Positions 54,683 to 63,942 of a stretch of 64,000 nt of DNA are shown here, in pieces. This stretch comes from Bacteroides sp. CAG:443 (lineage in GTDB: Bacteria; Bacteroidota; Bacteroidia; Bacteroidales; Bacteroidaceae), in assembly GCA_000432735.1 (NCBI GenBank), contig FR887812.1, forward strand, positions 20,609 through 84,608. Direction: 5' to 3'. The notes under the pieces are model-generated. The model made no database searches, was not told the origin of the DNA, and worked only from the letters and a program-made list of their open reading frames with translations. The position numbers and the translations under genes were made by a program. How positions within the stretch are numbered: position 1 is the first letter of the stretch; each line of letters opens with the position of its first letter.

Positions 54683-55492
54683 TTATTTAGGTAAGTGGAA
54701 AGCAACAGATATTTCTTTCATTTGTTCTTGGCTCATGCCCTCGGGTTCAAATCCCATATTCTTGGCTGCAATATAAATTAGAGCAGATTTATTCAGAACA
54801 TCTACTTGGTCGAATGCCGCCATGATATCTGTATCTACGGCAAATACTCCATGTTTTTCCCACATGACGACATCGTAGTCGCTTAGTTCATCAATGGTCG
54901 CCTCTGCAAGTTCTACGGAACTTGGAAGTTTGTAAGGAACCATTCCTAAGCCTCTCGGGCAGAATGCCTTTGTTTCCGGTATCATACTCCATAGCAGATT
55001 GGAAGCATAGTCTTTTTCCATAAACTTCTTGTTGTGTGTCATGGCTATCAGTTCGATAGGGTGCGTATGCAAGGAGGCTTTGTAATTCGAGCCTTTGGCA
55101 ATGAGATAGTTGTGTACACTCAGGTGTGAAGGTAGTTCTGACGTTGGATTTACCGGCTGGTCAGCAATGATTACATAGGTTGCACAGTCGTCCAAAATAC
55201 GGATGACAGAACCGTTTGCCATCGGATCGCGGGCAAGGTCACGCATGCGCCTGTTGGTCCCTTTGCAGAAAAAGTAACAACCTTTCAGATACGGTAAGGT
55301 GGCACCTATTGGCTTTACTTCACTAATGGCAGGCATAGCTTTTATCGTATCGTCTACGAGTTCTGTAATATTGATGGTGATATTTCCTCCGTTACGTTCT
55401 GCCCATCCCTTTTGCCATAAATATCCGGCCACTTCGGCCACTTTATTGATTTCGGCTGCCAGAGCCGGGCGGTTATTCAAAATCGATTCCAT
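54683..55492 (-). CDS. rhaD: L-rhamnulose-1-phosphate aldolase
   Basis: Class II zinc aldolase splitting rhamnulose-1-phosphate into dihydroxyacetone phosphate and L-lactaldehyde. In 269 residues it has the metal-binding SLHTHPIELIAMTHN (two histidines) and VVMWEKHGVFAVD (third histidine), the phosphate-binding GNITINI near residue 40 and the C-terminal AFHLPK. It is the last gene of the rhamnose operon; the B. thetaiotaomicron name is rhaA in the rhaKIPAO scheme. No lactaldehyde reductase gene follows. Confidence 0.95.
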   Translation of the reverse strand: MESILNNRPALAAEINKVAEVAGYLWQKGWAERNGGNITINITELVDDTIKAMPAISEVKPIGATLPYLKGCYFFCKGTNRRMRDLARDPMANGSVIRILDDCATYVIIADQPVNPTSELPSHLSVHNYLIAKGSNYKASLHTHPIELIAMTHNKKFMEKDYASNLLWSMIPETKAFCPRGLGMVPYKLPSSVELAEATIDELSDYDVVMWEKHGVFAVDTDIMAAFDQVDVLNKSALIYIAAKNMGFEPEGMSQEQMKEISVAFHLPK

Positions 55493-55528
55493 AGTTATAT
55501 AGCATTAAATATATGATAAAGTTATTGC

Positions 55529-56560
55529 TCAGGCTTGCGCTATTGCAACTACGATAATAGATGCAATCAGTACTGCAAGGCCGAGTAGGAGGATGCAGAT
55601 GGTACTGGCACTGCATCCTTTCCATTCTTTCAGTAAGATTCCCCATACGTTACTGAAGGTAACATTCAGCGACATGAGTATACTCCATGAAAAGGCGAGT
55701 AATATCGGACTCTCCGTAAGGAAACTTTTCCCCATTTCCAGACCGAAAAACTGTGAATACCATAAGACTCCTGCCAGTGCGCAATATAGTAGATTATTGG
55801 TAAATGTACTTTTATTTACTGATAAATATTCTTTTCCCGTATTGTTTTTCAGATTTTGCTGTATGCAGTATGCTGCATTTGTGCAAAAGCCGCCTAACGT
55901 AACCAAAAAGATGACGGGTAAGCCGGCGTACAAGGGGGCTGTTCCCTTTTCAAGAGCTGCTTCCTTTATTGGAGTTCCAGCATCCAGTCCCAAGGCAAAG
56001 CAAGCACTCATGACTCCGGCAAGCAAAGCTACTAACAAGCCTTTGGTCAGGGCAAAATCTTTTACAGCTACTTTCTTCTCTTCTTCACTCATATTTCTGG
56101 AACGGAGGCTGCCTGCATATCCGATGACGGCAATGCCTGCCAGTGTGATGCATACTCCGATAAGTAACATCAAACCTGCTCCGTGCAATAGGTCTGTTCC
56201 CCCAAACAAGGCAGGAAACAATGTCCCGAAGGCCGCACATGTACCTAATGAAATGCTTTGTCCTAAAGCTACTCCCAGATAGCGCATACTCAGTCCGAAA
56301 GTCAGACCTCCTACGCCCCATAAGATACCATATATGATGGCTGGCAAAGCACCTCCGCTGCTCCATAGTTCCGGAAGCGTGCTACCGGAAGGAACTGCCA
56401 ATAAGGCTCCTAACAAGGGAAATACAAGCCATGCAAAAATTCCTTGTACGAGCCAGAAACTTTCCCACGACCATTTTTTTACTTTATTGATGGGTACATA
56501 CGAACTGCTTTGTCCGAAACTTCCTATGGCTATAATTAACAAACCGATCAGCGTGTTCAT
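55529..56560 (-). CDS. rhaT: L-rhamnose permease, RhaT family
   Basis: A 343-residue inner-membrane L-rhamnose/proton symporter with ten helices. It shows the RhaT features GSFGQSSSYVPINKVKKWSWE at the N-terminus, GILWGVGGLTFGLSMRYLG, and WYSQFFGLEMGKSF. The ATG at 56560 (MNTLIGLLIIAIG) is chosen; the open frame upstream adds a charged stretch not found in the family. It lies 91 bp after the isomerase and 36 bp before the aldolase. Confidence 0.92.
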   Translation of the reverse strand: MNTLIGLLIIAIGSFGQSSSYVPINKVKKWSWESFWLVQGIFAWLVFPLLGALLAVPSGSTLPELWSSGGALPAIIYGILWGVGGLTFGLSMRYLGVALGQSISLGTCAAFGTLFPALFGGTDLLHGAGLMLLIGVCITLAGIAVIGYAGSLRSRNMSEEEKKVAVKDFALTKGLLVALLAGVMSACFALGLDAGTPIKEAALEKGTAPLYAGLPVIFLVTLGGFCTNAAYCIQQNLKNNTGKEYLSVNKSTFTNNLLYCALAGVLWYSQFFGLEMGKSFLTESPILLAFSWSILMSLNVTFSNVWGILLKEWKGCSASTICILLLGLAVLIASIIVVAIAQA

Positions 56561-56651
56561 AAAGAGTATGATTATTTTATCCGATTTTTGTTTGTATTTT
56601 CCAAATATCATCTACAGGCATAGCCCTTTGAGTGAAATCTGCAATGAAAAT

Positions 56652-57905
56652 TTAGTTACGTTTTGAGGTAACTTCTGCTTCATATTTTTCGATGTCGGGA
56701 ATATATTCCTCTCCTACAGGAACGTTGTTCTTTAAGCAGAACATATCCCATACAGCATTCCATGGCAGAACTTTGGCTTCTTCAAGCAGAGCCAGACGCT
56801 CGAATAACTGATTATTGGCTTCGTATTCACGGAGTTTTGCCGTTGGCTCGAGCAATGCACGCAACATTGATTTCTGGGTAGCTCGTGCTCCGATGACGTA
56901 AGCACCGATACGGTTGATACTAGCGTCGAAGAAATCCAGACCAATATGGACGCGGTCAAGTGCGTTGCAACGAACAATTTCCTGACACAAGTCGACTGTT
57001 TCATCGTTCATAATGGTAACATGGTCGCTGTCCCAGCGTACCGGACGGCTTACGTGCAGCATGATTTCTGGAACATATAGTAGCAGAGAGGATAGCTTGT
57101 CGGCAACGCTTTCTGTAGGATGGAAGTGTCCCATGTCGAGTGTAATCATTTTCTGCCGGCTGACACCGTAGCCGATATAAAAATCGTTTGAACCTACAGT
57201 ATAACTTTCCAGACCAATACCGAACACTTTCGATTCGATGCAGTCTTTCATATTTTTATATTCAGTGGCAAAAATACGGTCGAGTGAGTCTTTCAGCAAT
57301 TCACGATACAGCATGCGATTCACAGTAATATCTTTGCTTCCGTCGTGAACCCATATATTCATGATACAAGGGTCGTTCTGGCGTTTTCCCATTTCTTCGG
57401 CTATGGCCCGACAGCGGACAGTATGTTCAACCCAAAAATCGCGAATTGCTTTATCCGGATTGGCTAAAGAGAGATTTCCACTTTTAGGGTGCGAGAAAGA
57501 CGTTGAGTTAAAATCAAGTTTCATCTTGTTTTCTGCAGCCCATTGTATCCAACTCTCAAAGTACGATACATCCACCTGGTCTCTGTCGACGAACTTTCCT
57601 TGAAAATCTCCGTATATTTCATGAAGATTCAGACGATGTGTTCCTGGCAGATAGGAGGCGGCTTTTAGTACGTCCTGACGTACTTCGTCGATGTTACGGG
57701 CTTTCCCAGGATAGTTTCCTGTAGCCTGAATTCCTCCGCTGAGTGAGCCGTTGGATTCAAATCCGGCAACGTCATCTGCTTGCCAGCAGTGTAAGGATAA
57801 TGATATCTTTTGTAAGGTATCCATGGCTTTGTCTACATCTACTCCTATGGCTGCATAGCGTTCTTTAGCTATTTCATACGCTTGTCTAATTAAATTTTCT
57901 TTCAT
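56652..57905 (-). CDS. rhaA: L-rhamnose isomerase
   Basis: Converts L-rhamnose to L-rhamnulose. The 417-residue TIM-barrel protein shows the metal-binding segments MNIWVHDGSKD, FGIGLESYTVGSNDFYIGYG, TLDMGHFHPTESVADK and RWDSDHVTIMND, and the start LSLHCWQADDVAGFE. Length matches the family. It lies 25 bp after the kinase gene in the operon. Confidence 0.96.
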   Translation of the reverse strand: MKENLIRQAYEIAKERYAAIGVDVDKAMDTLQKISLSLHCWQADDVAGFESNGSLSGGIQATGNYPGKARNIDEVRQDVLKAASYLPGTHRLNLHEIYGDFQGKFVDRDQVDVSYFESWIQWAAENKMKLDFNSTSFSHPKSGNLSLANPDKAIRDFWVEHTVRCRAIAEEMGKRQNDPCIMNIWVHDGSKDITVNRMLYRELLKDSLDRIFATEYKNMKDCIESKVFGIGLESYTVGSNDFYIGYGVSRQKMITLDMGHFHPTESVADKLSSLLLYVPEIMLHVSRPVRWDSDHVTIMNDETVDLCQEIVRCNALDRVHIGLDFFDASINRIGAYVIGARATQKSMLRALLEPTAKLREYEANNQLFERLALLEEAKVLPWNAVWDMFCLKNNVPVGEEYIPDIEKYEAEVTSKRN

Positions 57906-57930
57906 GATATGTATTTAGGTTATTGATTGA

Positions 57931-59391
57931 TTATTGAGTAATTGTTTGAAACTGAAGATAAGCCACATCCCATATTTCTTTGTGCTCGGGATAGAACGTC
58001 TGTAAGGGGGTGATACGACGTAATAACTGGCGCATAGAAGCAATGTTGGTTGCTTGGCCTGCTGCTACAGCCTGTACCATGATATTTCCTATGGCAGTCG
58101 CTTCCGAAGGACCGGCTACAACCGGTATGCCGATTGCGTTTGCTGTCCATTGGTTGAGTAAATCGTTACGGCTTCCTCCTCCTATGACATGCAGTACTTC
58201 TATGGGATGGGGAGATAAACTTTTTAGATTTTCAAGGACTTGTCGGTAACGCAGGGCTAAACTCTCGAATATACAACGGACTAATTGTCCGCGTGTTTCA
58301 ATTGCAGGCTGATTGTGGTTGATACAGTATTTCTTGATAGCTTCTTCCATGTTTGACGGATTGGCAAAGACCGTATCGTCGGGATAGATTAAATTTCGGA
58401 ACGGCTCACTGGCGTTTGCTTCGGCTATCAGGGTGGAGTATGAGGTCCCTTCCCAGTTGATGCGACACCTTTCCAGCAGCCACATTCCACAGATATTTTT
58501 TAACAGACGGATTGTGCCGTCTACTCCTCCTTCATTGGTGAAATTTAGTTTCTCGGTTTCGGATGTTATGACAGGAGTCTGAGTTTCAATTCCCATTAGC
58601 GACCAAGTGCCGCTGCTTAGATAAGCAAAATTATGATTGGCTGCCGGTACTGCTGCAACGGCAGCTGCTGTATCGTGCCCTGCTACAGCAATGACAGGGA
58701 TAGCTCCTAGTTTCGTTTGAAGTTGAACTTCTTCTGTCAGATTTCCTATTTTCTCGCCTGGATATACAAACCGCCCGAAGTGTTTTTTACTTAATCCAAT
58801 GCTTTCGAGTAATGATGATTCAAGACTGCGCGTCTGTGCATTAACTAACTGTGCTGTCGACGCAATGGTATATTCCGTGACCATCTCTCCGGTCAGCATG
58901 TAGCTAAGTGCATCTGGAATGAAGAGTATTTTGTGGGCGTTTGCTAAGGCACTGTCATTGTTCCTGCGCAAAGTATCGAGTTGAAACAGGGAATTGAAGT
59001 TCATGACTTGTATACCGGTACATTCGTATACTTTACTTCTGGATATACGCTGGAAATATTTTTCTGGGGCTCCAGTAGTGTGCGGGTCACGATATGAATA
59101 CGGTTGTCGTAGTATTCCACCATCTTTCCCGATACATACAAAATCTACTCCCCAGGTATCTATGCCTATGGAAATTACTTCTAACTCTTTTCTCCGGCCA
59201 ACTATTTTCAAGCCTTCTATAATGTTTCGGTAAAGTTCATAGATATCCCAATAAAAATGTTTACCTATTTCTATCAGGTAATTGGGAAATCGATTGATTT
59301 CTTCTGTAACCAGTCCTTGTGGAGTAAAATATCCTACAATGGTGCGTCCGCTGGTTGCTCCCAGGTCGATAGCAAAAAAGCATTTTGTCAT
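57931..59391 (-). CDS. rhaB: L-rhamnulokinase
   Basis: FGGY-family sugar kinase that phosphorylates L-rhamnulose at O1. The 486-residue protein starts with the phosphate-binding AIDLGATSGRTIVG and has GIDTWGVDFV with the catalytic-region aspartate, AGHDTAAAVAAVP, YLSSGTWSLMGIE and the adenosine-site VIGGGSRNDLLNQWTANA. First gene of the operon, under a promoter with upstream direct repeats. It is rhaK in the B. thetaiotaomicron scheme. Confidence 0.95.
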   Translation of the reverse strand: MTKCFFAIDLGATSGRTIVGYFTPQGLVTEEINRFPNYLIEIGKHFYWDIYELYRNIIEGLKIVGRRKELEVISIGIDTWGVDFVCIGKDGGILRQPYSYRDPHTTGAPEKYFQRISRSKVYECTGIQVMNFNSLFQLDTLRRNNDSALANAHKILFIPDALSYMLTGEMVTEYTIASTAQLVNAQTRSLESSLLESIGLSKKHFGRFVYPGEKIGNLTEEVQLQTKLGAIPVIAVAGHDTAAAVAAVPAANHNFAYLSSGTWSLMGIETQTPVITSETEKLNFTNEGGVDGTIRLLKNICGMWLLERCRINWEGTSYSTLIAEANASEPFRNLIYPDDTVFANPSNMEEAIKKYCINHNQPAIETRGQLVRCIFESLALRYRQVLENLKSLSPHPIEVLHVIGGGSRNDLLNQWTANAIGIPVVAGPSEATAIGNIMVQAVAAGQATNIASMRQLLRRITPLQTFYPEHKEIWDVAYLQFQTITQ

Positions 59392-59432
59392 GGTCTTAAT
59401 CAGGGCTTTATGTTTTTCAAGTTTAGATGTTG

Positions 59433-59440
59433 CAAATATA
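59433..59440 (-). promoter_or_regulatory. -7 box of the rhamnose operon
   Basis: TATATTTG on the minus strand, exact TAnnTTTG, about 41 bp before the rhaB ATG. It lacks a good -33 box, as expected for an AraC-activated promoter. Confidence 0.6.
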
Positions 59441-59468
59441 GGTCTTTAGTGAAGGATAAAATTGCGCT

Positions 59469-59499
59469 TTTTGATTTAACGACTGACTCTTTTGATTTA
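59469..59499 (-). promoter_or_regulatory. Candidate RhaR operator: direct repeats 21 bp apart
   Basis: TTTTGATTTA occurs at 59469-59478 and 59490-59499 (TAAATCAAAA on the transcribed strand), an exact repeat with a 21-bp period. It lies 29 bp upstream of the -7 box, so it covers the -35 to -65 zone where AraC-type activators bind as two half-sites on one face of the helix. Confidence 0.6.
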
Positions 59500-59610
59500 C
59501 TTGATTGAAAGTTCTGTGGCCTTTTTATTGCATAAAAAAGAAGAACGTTTTTATGCAGATAGGCTAAGAAAATGAATAGGGAAAAATATCATTTGTGAAG
59601 GGGTAGGAAT

Positions 59611-59642
59611 TTTGGAATATAATCGTACGTTATTTATATTTG
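59611..59642 (+). promoter_or_regulatory. Promoter of the GH140-family gene
   Basis: TTTG (59611-59614), 20 bp, TATATTTG (59635-59642), a canonical pair, 38 bp before the ATG at 59681. Confidence 0.75.
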
Positions 59643-59680
59643 TATAGTAATAATATGGTGTATATTTTAATTGAAGCAAA

Positions 59681-61087
59681 ATGAAATACTTGACAAAACT
59701 GGCTGGAGGCATCTTGTTGTATTTTGCCGCAGCGTCGACGATGAATGCGCAGTTGCCATGGGAAAACGGCAAACTGGAAGTGTCTGCCGAAGGGCGTTAC
59801 TTGAAGCATCAGAACGGGCAACCATTTTTCTGGCTGGGAGATACCGGCTGGCTGATGCCGCAAAGACAGAACCGGGAAGAGGTGGCTTTTTATTTGGATA
59901 ACTGTAGTCGTGCCGGATTCAATGTGGTGCAGGTACAGACACTGAATGGGGTACCTTCTATGAATGTATACGGACAATACTCCATGACGGATGGATTCGA
60001 CTTCAGTCATATCGACAAGGAGGGAGTGTATGGCTACTGGAATCATATGGATTATATCGTCCGTACGGCCGAAAGTAAAGGTATATATATAGGTATGGTA
60101 TGTATCTGGGGTGGACTGGTAAGGAGTGGTCAGATGAATGTGGAAGAAGCTAAAGCTTACGGGACTTTCTTAGCCGAAAGATATAAGGACACTCCAAACA
60201 TTGTGTGGATAATCGGAGGAGATACACGCGGAGATGTGAAGACGGAAGTCTGGGAAACGCTGGCACGTACCATTCGTTCTATCGACAAGAACCATTTGAT
60301 GACGTTTCATCCGTTTGGCAGAACGATGTCTGCCACCTGGTTTAATGACGCCGACTGGCTCGATTTTAACATGTTTCAGAGCGGGCATCGCCGGTACGGA
60401 CAGACGAAAGGAGATGGTGACAATCTTGCTGACAGCAATGTGGCGGAAGATAACTGGCGTTATGTGGAAGCCAGTCTGTCCCAACGACCGATGAAGCCGG
60501 TCTTGGATGGCGAGCCCAGTTACGAAGGAATACCTCAGGGCCTTCACAATCCCAAGGAATATCGTTGGACGGCTGCCGATGCCCGACGTTATGCTTATTG
60601 GTCGGTCTTTGCCGGTTCTTTCGGGCATACTTATGGCAATAATTCCATTATGCAGTTCTATCGTGAAGGTTATGCTCCTGCGTATGGAGCCGAAAAGTCA
60701 TGGCAGGAAGCGTTGGAGGATGAAGGATTCAATCAGATGAAGTACTTGAAGGAACTGATACTTCGATTCCCTTATTTTGAACGTATTCCCGATCAGAGCG
60801 TAATTGCGGGGGTAAATGGAGAACGGTATGACCGGGCTATCGCGACACGAGGTCGGGATTTCCTGTTGGTTTATAACTATAGTGCACGTCCCATGCAGAT
60901 AGATTTGACGAAAATCAGTGGAGATAAAAAGAAAGCATGGTGGTTCAATCCTCAGGATGGGAGTATGAAATATATAGGTGAGTTTGAAAATAAGGTTACG
61001 GACTTTCAATACGATGCTCCTTACATGCGAGGCTACGACCGGGTGCTGGTAGTGGTTGATGCAGCGAAAGATTACGTGACGGATTAA
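59681..61087 (+). CDS. GH140-family (DUF4038) apiosidase-like glycoside hydrolase
   Basis: A 468-residue exported enzyme: signal peptide (to about MNAQ), a TIM-barrel DUF4038 domain (about 30-360) and a C-terminal collagen-binding-like beta domain (about 375-465, FLLVYNYSARPMQIDL...WWFNPQDGSM). Family signatures are PFFWLGDTGWLM near residue 48, VWIIGGDTRGD with Asp181, and VLDGEPSYEG with Glu278. The 97-residue gap between these matches the catalytic pair reported for the B. thetaiotaomicron apiosidase BT1012 (Asp187/Glu284), which frees side chains A and B of rhamnogalacturonan-II. It is divergent from the rhamnose operon, which fits a source of rhamnose-rich side chains. Apiose specificity is inferred. 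Confidence 0.85.
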   Translation: MKYLTKLAGGILLYFAAASTMNAQLPWENGKLEVSAEGRYLKHQNGQPFFWLGDTGWLMPQRQNREEVAFYLDNCSRAGFNVVQVQTLNGVPSMNVYGQYSMTDGFDFSHIDKEGVYGYWNHMDYIVRTAESKGIYIGMVCIWGGLVRSGQMNVEEAKAYGTFLAERYKDTPNIVWIIGGDTRGDVKTEVWETLARTIRSIDKNHLMTFHPFGRTMSATWFNDADWLDFNMFQSGHRRYGQTKGDGDNLADSNVAEDNWRYVEASLSQRPMKPVLDGEPSYEGIPQGLHNPKEYRWTAADARRYAYWSVFAGSFGHTYGNNSIMQFYREGYAPAYGAEKSWQEALEDEGFNQMKYLKELILRFPYFERIPDQSVIAGVNGERYDRAIATRGRDFLLVYNYSARPMQIDLTKISGDKKKAWWFNPQDGSMKYIGEFENKVTDFQYDAPYMRGYDRVLVVVDAAKDYVTD

Positions 61088-61098
61088 TCTATACTAAA

Positions 61099-61145
61099 AA
61101 GCTCTGTCACTCTTCAATAAGGGGAGTGTGACAGAGCTTCTTTTA
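61099..61145. terminator. Terminator between the GH140 gene and aqpZ
   Basis: AAGCTCTGTCA (61099-61109) pairs with TGACAGAGCTT (61129-61139), followed by CTTTT; the loop can extend with CACTC/GAGTG. It works on both converging strands. Confidence 0.85.
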
Positions 61146-61211
61146 ATTCCCTTTATACAAACTTTTATTTAGGGAATATTCTTTGTTTGTTATGTCCTTA
61201 GGTTATTGGGC

Positions 61212-61886
61212 CTATTTTTTACCGGCGATAACTCTCCAGACGATGGCACTCAATATGGCTCCGATGAAAGGACCTACAATGAAAATCCAAAGTTGACTGA
61301 GTGCTACTCCTCCCTCGAATAAGGCTGGACCGATACTACGTGCCGGATTAACGGAAGTACCTGTGTAACGGATACAAGCCAGATGTACCAGTATCAGAGA
61401 AAGTCCGATAGCCAGTCCGGCAAACTTTCCGGCCCCTTTTTCTGGATCGGTTGTGCCCAATACGACTAAAACGAATACAAATGTAAATACAATTTCAGCT
61501 AGTAGGCCACCTAAGATCGAAACTCCTTCCTGACAGCTGTTAGCTCCTGTACCTATAAGCCCCGAATTGCTTGTCAGCAACCAGAGGATAGCCGATCCCA
61601 GAATTGCTCCAATTACCTGAAAGATAATATACATTGTTGCATCTTTTGCATTGATGCGTCCCGATAAGGCACAGCCTAATGTAATGGCTGGATTAATGTG
61701 GCATCCGGAAATTTCGCCGATAGTATAGGCCATAGCCACCACTGCTAGTCCGAAAGCAATTGCTGTACCAATAACTGTTGCTGCTAAACTTGGGTCTGCC
61801 GATGTGCACGATAAACTGACTGCCGTGCCGCAACCCATGAGAACCAGAACCATTGTTCCCATCATTTCCGCAATGTACTTTTTCAT
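61212..61886 (-). CDS. Aquaporin (MIP family, AqpZ-like)
   Basis: A 224-residue, six-helix water or small-solute channel. Both NPA boxes are intact: SGCHINPAITLG near residue 62 and GTSVNPARSIGP near 178. The arginine of the selectivity filter follows the second box. Similarity is to AqpZ-type water channels rather than glycerol facilitators, judged by its length and the NPARS form. A 35-residue insertion carries the cysteine-containing GTGANSCQEGV. Single gene between two terminator or promoter regions. Confidence 0.9.
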   Translation of the reverse strand: MKKYIAEMMGTMVLVLMGCGTAVSLSCTSADPSLAATVIGTAIAFGLAVVAMAYTIGEISGCHINPAITLGCALSGRINAKDATMYIIFQVIGAILGSAILWLLTSNSGLIGTGANSCQEGVSILGGLLAEIVFTFVFVLVVLGTTDPEKGAGKFAGLAIGLSLILVHLACIRYTGTSVNPARSIGPALFEGGVALSQLWIFIVGPFIGAILSAIVWRVIAGKK

Positions 61887-62012
61887 AACTATATATTTTA
61901 AAGATTAGAGGATAACTTAGGATGTGTTTGTGAGAACTAATTCAGCACAAGGCAAGTTATTAAAAATCTTTCAAATACGCAAGTCTCAAAGCGAAAAGAT
62001 GTTCCTCTTCGT

Positions 62013-63209
62013 CTAAAGAGGGGCTATGTTGGTCAGGTCATTTCCTGATGGACGCTGGAATATGCGCAGGCCGAACTCTGGGATAACGGCAAGAATATGG
62101 TCGAAAATTTCACCTTGTATCTGTTCGTATTCGGGCCAGACGGTTGTATTCGTGAAGCAATAGATTTCCAAAGGCAATCCTTCGGCGGTTGGTTGCATCT
62201 GACGAACCATAATCATCAGCTCCTTGTGGGTGCGAGGATGATTTTTTAAATAATTCAGCAGGTAGTTGCGAAAGACATGCAGATTTACGACTTGTGTTTC
62301 CGGCTTACTTTGTTCTTCGTCTATCCATCCGCGTGAGGCAAACTGTTGCTTCTCTTTTTCGGAACAGAAATGTACGGTTGTCATGTCGATGAATACCGAG
62401 CGCTTGATACGTCGTCCTCCGGTTTCACGCATTCCTCTCCAGTTCTGGAATGAGTCGCTGACTAGTACGTAGGGGGGAATGGTTGTGATGGTTTTGTCGA
62501 AGTTGCGTACCTTGACGGTTGTCAGCGAAACTTCCAGCACATCGCCGTCTGCCCCGTACTTAGGCATCGTGATCCAGTCGCCCGGACGAAGCATGTCGTT
62601 TGCCGAAAGTTGTACACCTGCCACCAGACCTAATATGCTATCCTTGAAAATCAACATCAGTACAGCTGCCGAAGCTCCTAGTCCGGCGAGAATGGTTGCC
62701 GCATTTTGGTCAATGAGTATACTGATAATCAGGATAATTCCAATACCAATAGCTATTAAGTTAATCATTTGATAGATCCCTTTTAGTGGTCGGTTACGGA
62801 ATGTCTCATGCTCGTTGGATATTTCATATAGTGAATTCAGGAATGAGTTGATCAGTAAAAGGGTTGTAATTACCAGGTAAATCAGGCATGCTTTCAACAA
62901 GATATTAAGAAGTTGAGGTACATTGCTGAATACAAAAGGTAGAAGCAGATAAAACATGATAGGAGGGATCATGCGGCAAAAACTATTCATCATTCTTTTG
63001 TTGAATAGGTAATCGTCCCATGTCGCTTTTGTGCGGGAGGTTATCTTGTGTACGGCTGGTATAACCAGATGTCTGAATAATTTTGTGATGATGTAGGAAA
63101 TGAGTAATATGAGAACAACAAGTGTGAGACGGGTACTCCAGCTCAGGTTCTCTTTATCGATGCCCATATCTGATAATTGCTGGGCTACTTCGAGATATAA
63201 ATCTTCCAT
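62013..63209 (-). CDS. MscS-family mechanosensitive channel (YbdG-like)
   Basis: A 398-residue membrane protein with four or five helices, then the MscS core: pore helix AATILAGLGASAAVLMLIFKDS, followed by the beta domain motif ADGDVLEVSLTTVKVRNFD with TTIPPYVLVSDSFQNWRGM, and a C-terminal alpha/beta domain. The overall plan and length match the YbdG/MscM branch, which protects against mild hypo-osmotic shock. The ATG at 63209 (MEDLYLEVAQQ) is supported by a -7 box 29 bp upstream; the open frame above it crosses that box. Confidence 0.9.
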   Translation of the reverse strand: MEDLYLEVAQQLSDMGIDKENLSWSTRLTLVVLILLISYIITKLFRHLVIPAVHKITSRTKATWDDYLFNKRMMNSFCRMIPPIMFYLLLPFVFSNVPQLLNILLKACLIYLVITTLLLINSFLNSLYEISNEHETFRNRPLKGIYQMINLIAIGIGIILIISILIDQNAATILAGLGASAAVLMLIFKDSILGLVAGVQLSANDMLRPGDWITMPKYGADGDVLEVSLTTVKVRNFDKTITTIPPYVLVSDSFQNWRGMRETGGRRIKRSVFIDMTTVHFCSEKEKQQFASRGWIDEEQSKPETQVVNLHVFRNYLLNYLKNHPRTHKELMIMVRQMQPTAEGLPLEIYCFTNTTVWPEYEQIQGEIFDHILAVIPEFGLRIFQRPSGNDLTNIAPL

Positions 63210-63237
63210 AAATATTTGTATTTGTATGTCGTTTTGG

Positions 63238-63245
63238 CAAATATA
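63238..63245 (-). promoter_or_regulatory. -7 box of the mscS gene
   Basis: TATATTTG on the minus strand, exact TAnnTTTG, 28 bp before the ATG at 63209. A near-match TATATTTA on the plus strand at about 63271-63278 may serve the divergent TlpA-like gene. Confidence 0.55.
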
Positions 63246-63292
63246 CGAAGCTTTTTTCATATATTTAGCGGGTATATTTAAAGATTAAGAGA

Positions 63293-63817
63293 ATGTTACG
63301 TCTTTATAGTCTGCTAATGTTGCTGCTTTGGGGTATGCTGTGCTTACCGTCGTGTGTCCGAGAAGATTCTCCTTCTGGGGAGGAAGGGATTTGCCCGGGA
63401 GATCGGTTACCTGATTGCACTTTTGTTTTGAGTGACAATACTCGTGTGTCGACTTCCGATCTGCGAGGAAAAGTTTCTGTACTGGTCTTTTTTCATACTT
63501 CCTGCCCCGACTGTCAACAGGAGCTTCCTATTGTACAAGAACTTTATGATTATTATCGGGATGATGCTTCGGTAAGGGTATATTGCATTAGCAGGGAAGA
63601 AAATTCCGCTGAGATTGCTGCGTATTGGCGGGAAAATGGATTGACAATGCCTTATTCTCCTCAGTCGGGGAGGGAGATATATTCTTTATTTTCTGAACGA
63701 GGGATTCCCCGTGTTTATATTGCTGACAAGCAGCTTGTAGTATATTCTGTTTATTCTGATAATCCGATTGCTTCATTTGAACAATTGCAGGCGGATGTAG
63801 AAGCTTCTTTGAAATGA
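63293..63817 (+). CDS. TlpA-like thioredoxin-fold lipoprotein
   Basis: A 174-residue envelope thiol-disulfide protein. The signal peptide ends LPSC (lipid on Cys21). The AhpC/TSA-like thioredoxin fold follows with the redox motif SCPDC (Cys71 and Cys74) in FFHTSCPDCQQELP and the cis-proline GIPRVYI. It probably reduces or shuffles cysteines of exported proteins. A pair of extra cysteines (ICPGDRLPDC) precedes the fold. Divergent from mscS. Confidence 0.88.
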   Translation: MLRLYSLLMLLLWGMLCLPSCVREDSPSGEEGICPGDRLPDCTFVLSDNTRVSTSDLRGKVSVLVFFHTSCPDCQQELPIVQELYDYYRDDASVRVYCISREENSAEIAAYWRENGLTMPYSPQSGREIYSLFSERGIPRVYIADKQLVVYSVYSDNPIASFEQLQADVEASLK

Positions 63818-63872
63818 AGTTGGATGAGGTTGCACGAACGGAGGTGGAATGTGCATTTTTTTCTCATATCTT

Positions 63873-63902
63873 TTTGCAAAACAAATGGTTTCATTAAATT
63901 TG
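63873..63902 (+). promoter_or_regulatory. Promoter of etfB
   Basis: TTTG (63873-63876), 18 bp, TAAATTTG (63895-63902), a canonical pair about 40 bp before the ATG at 63943. Confidence 0.7.
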
Positions 63903-63942
63903 CCGTCAATTAAACTACTAATACTAATTAATATATTATCTA

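Noticed and set aside
54412..54690. A 92-codon open frame on the plus strand between rhaR and rhaD
   Set aside because: It runs through the rhamnose-operon terminator and has no coding character or upstream promoter.
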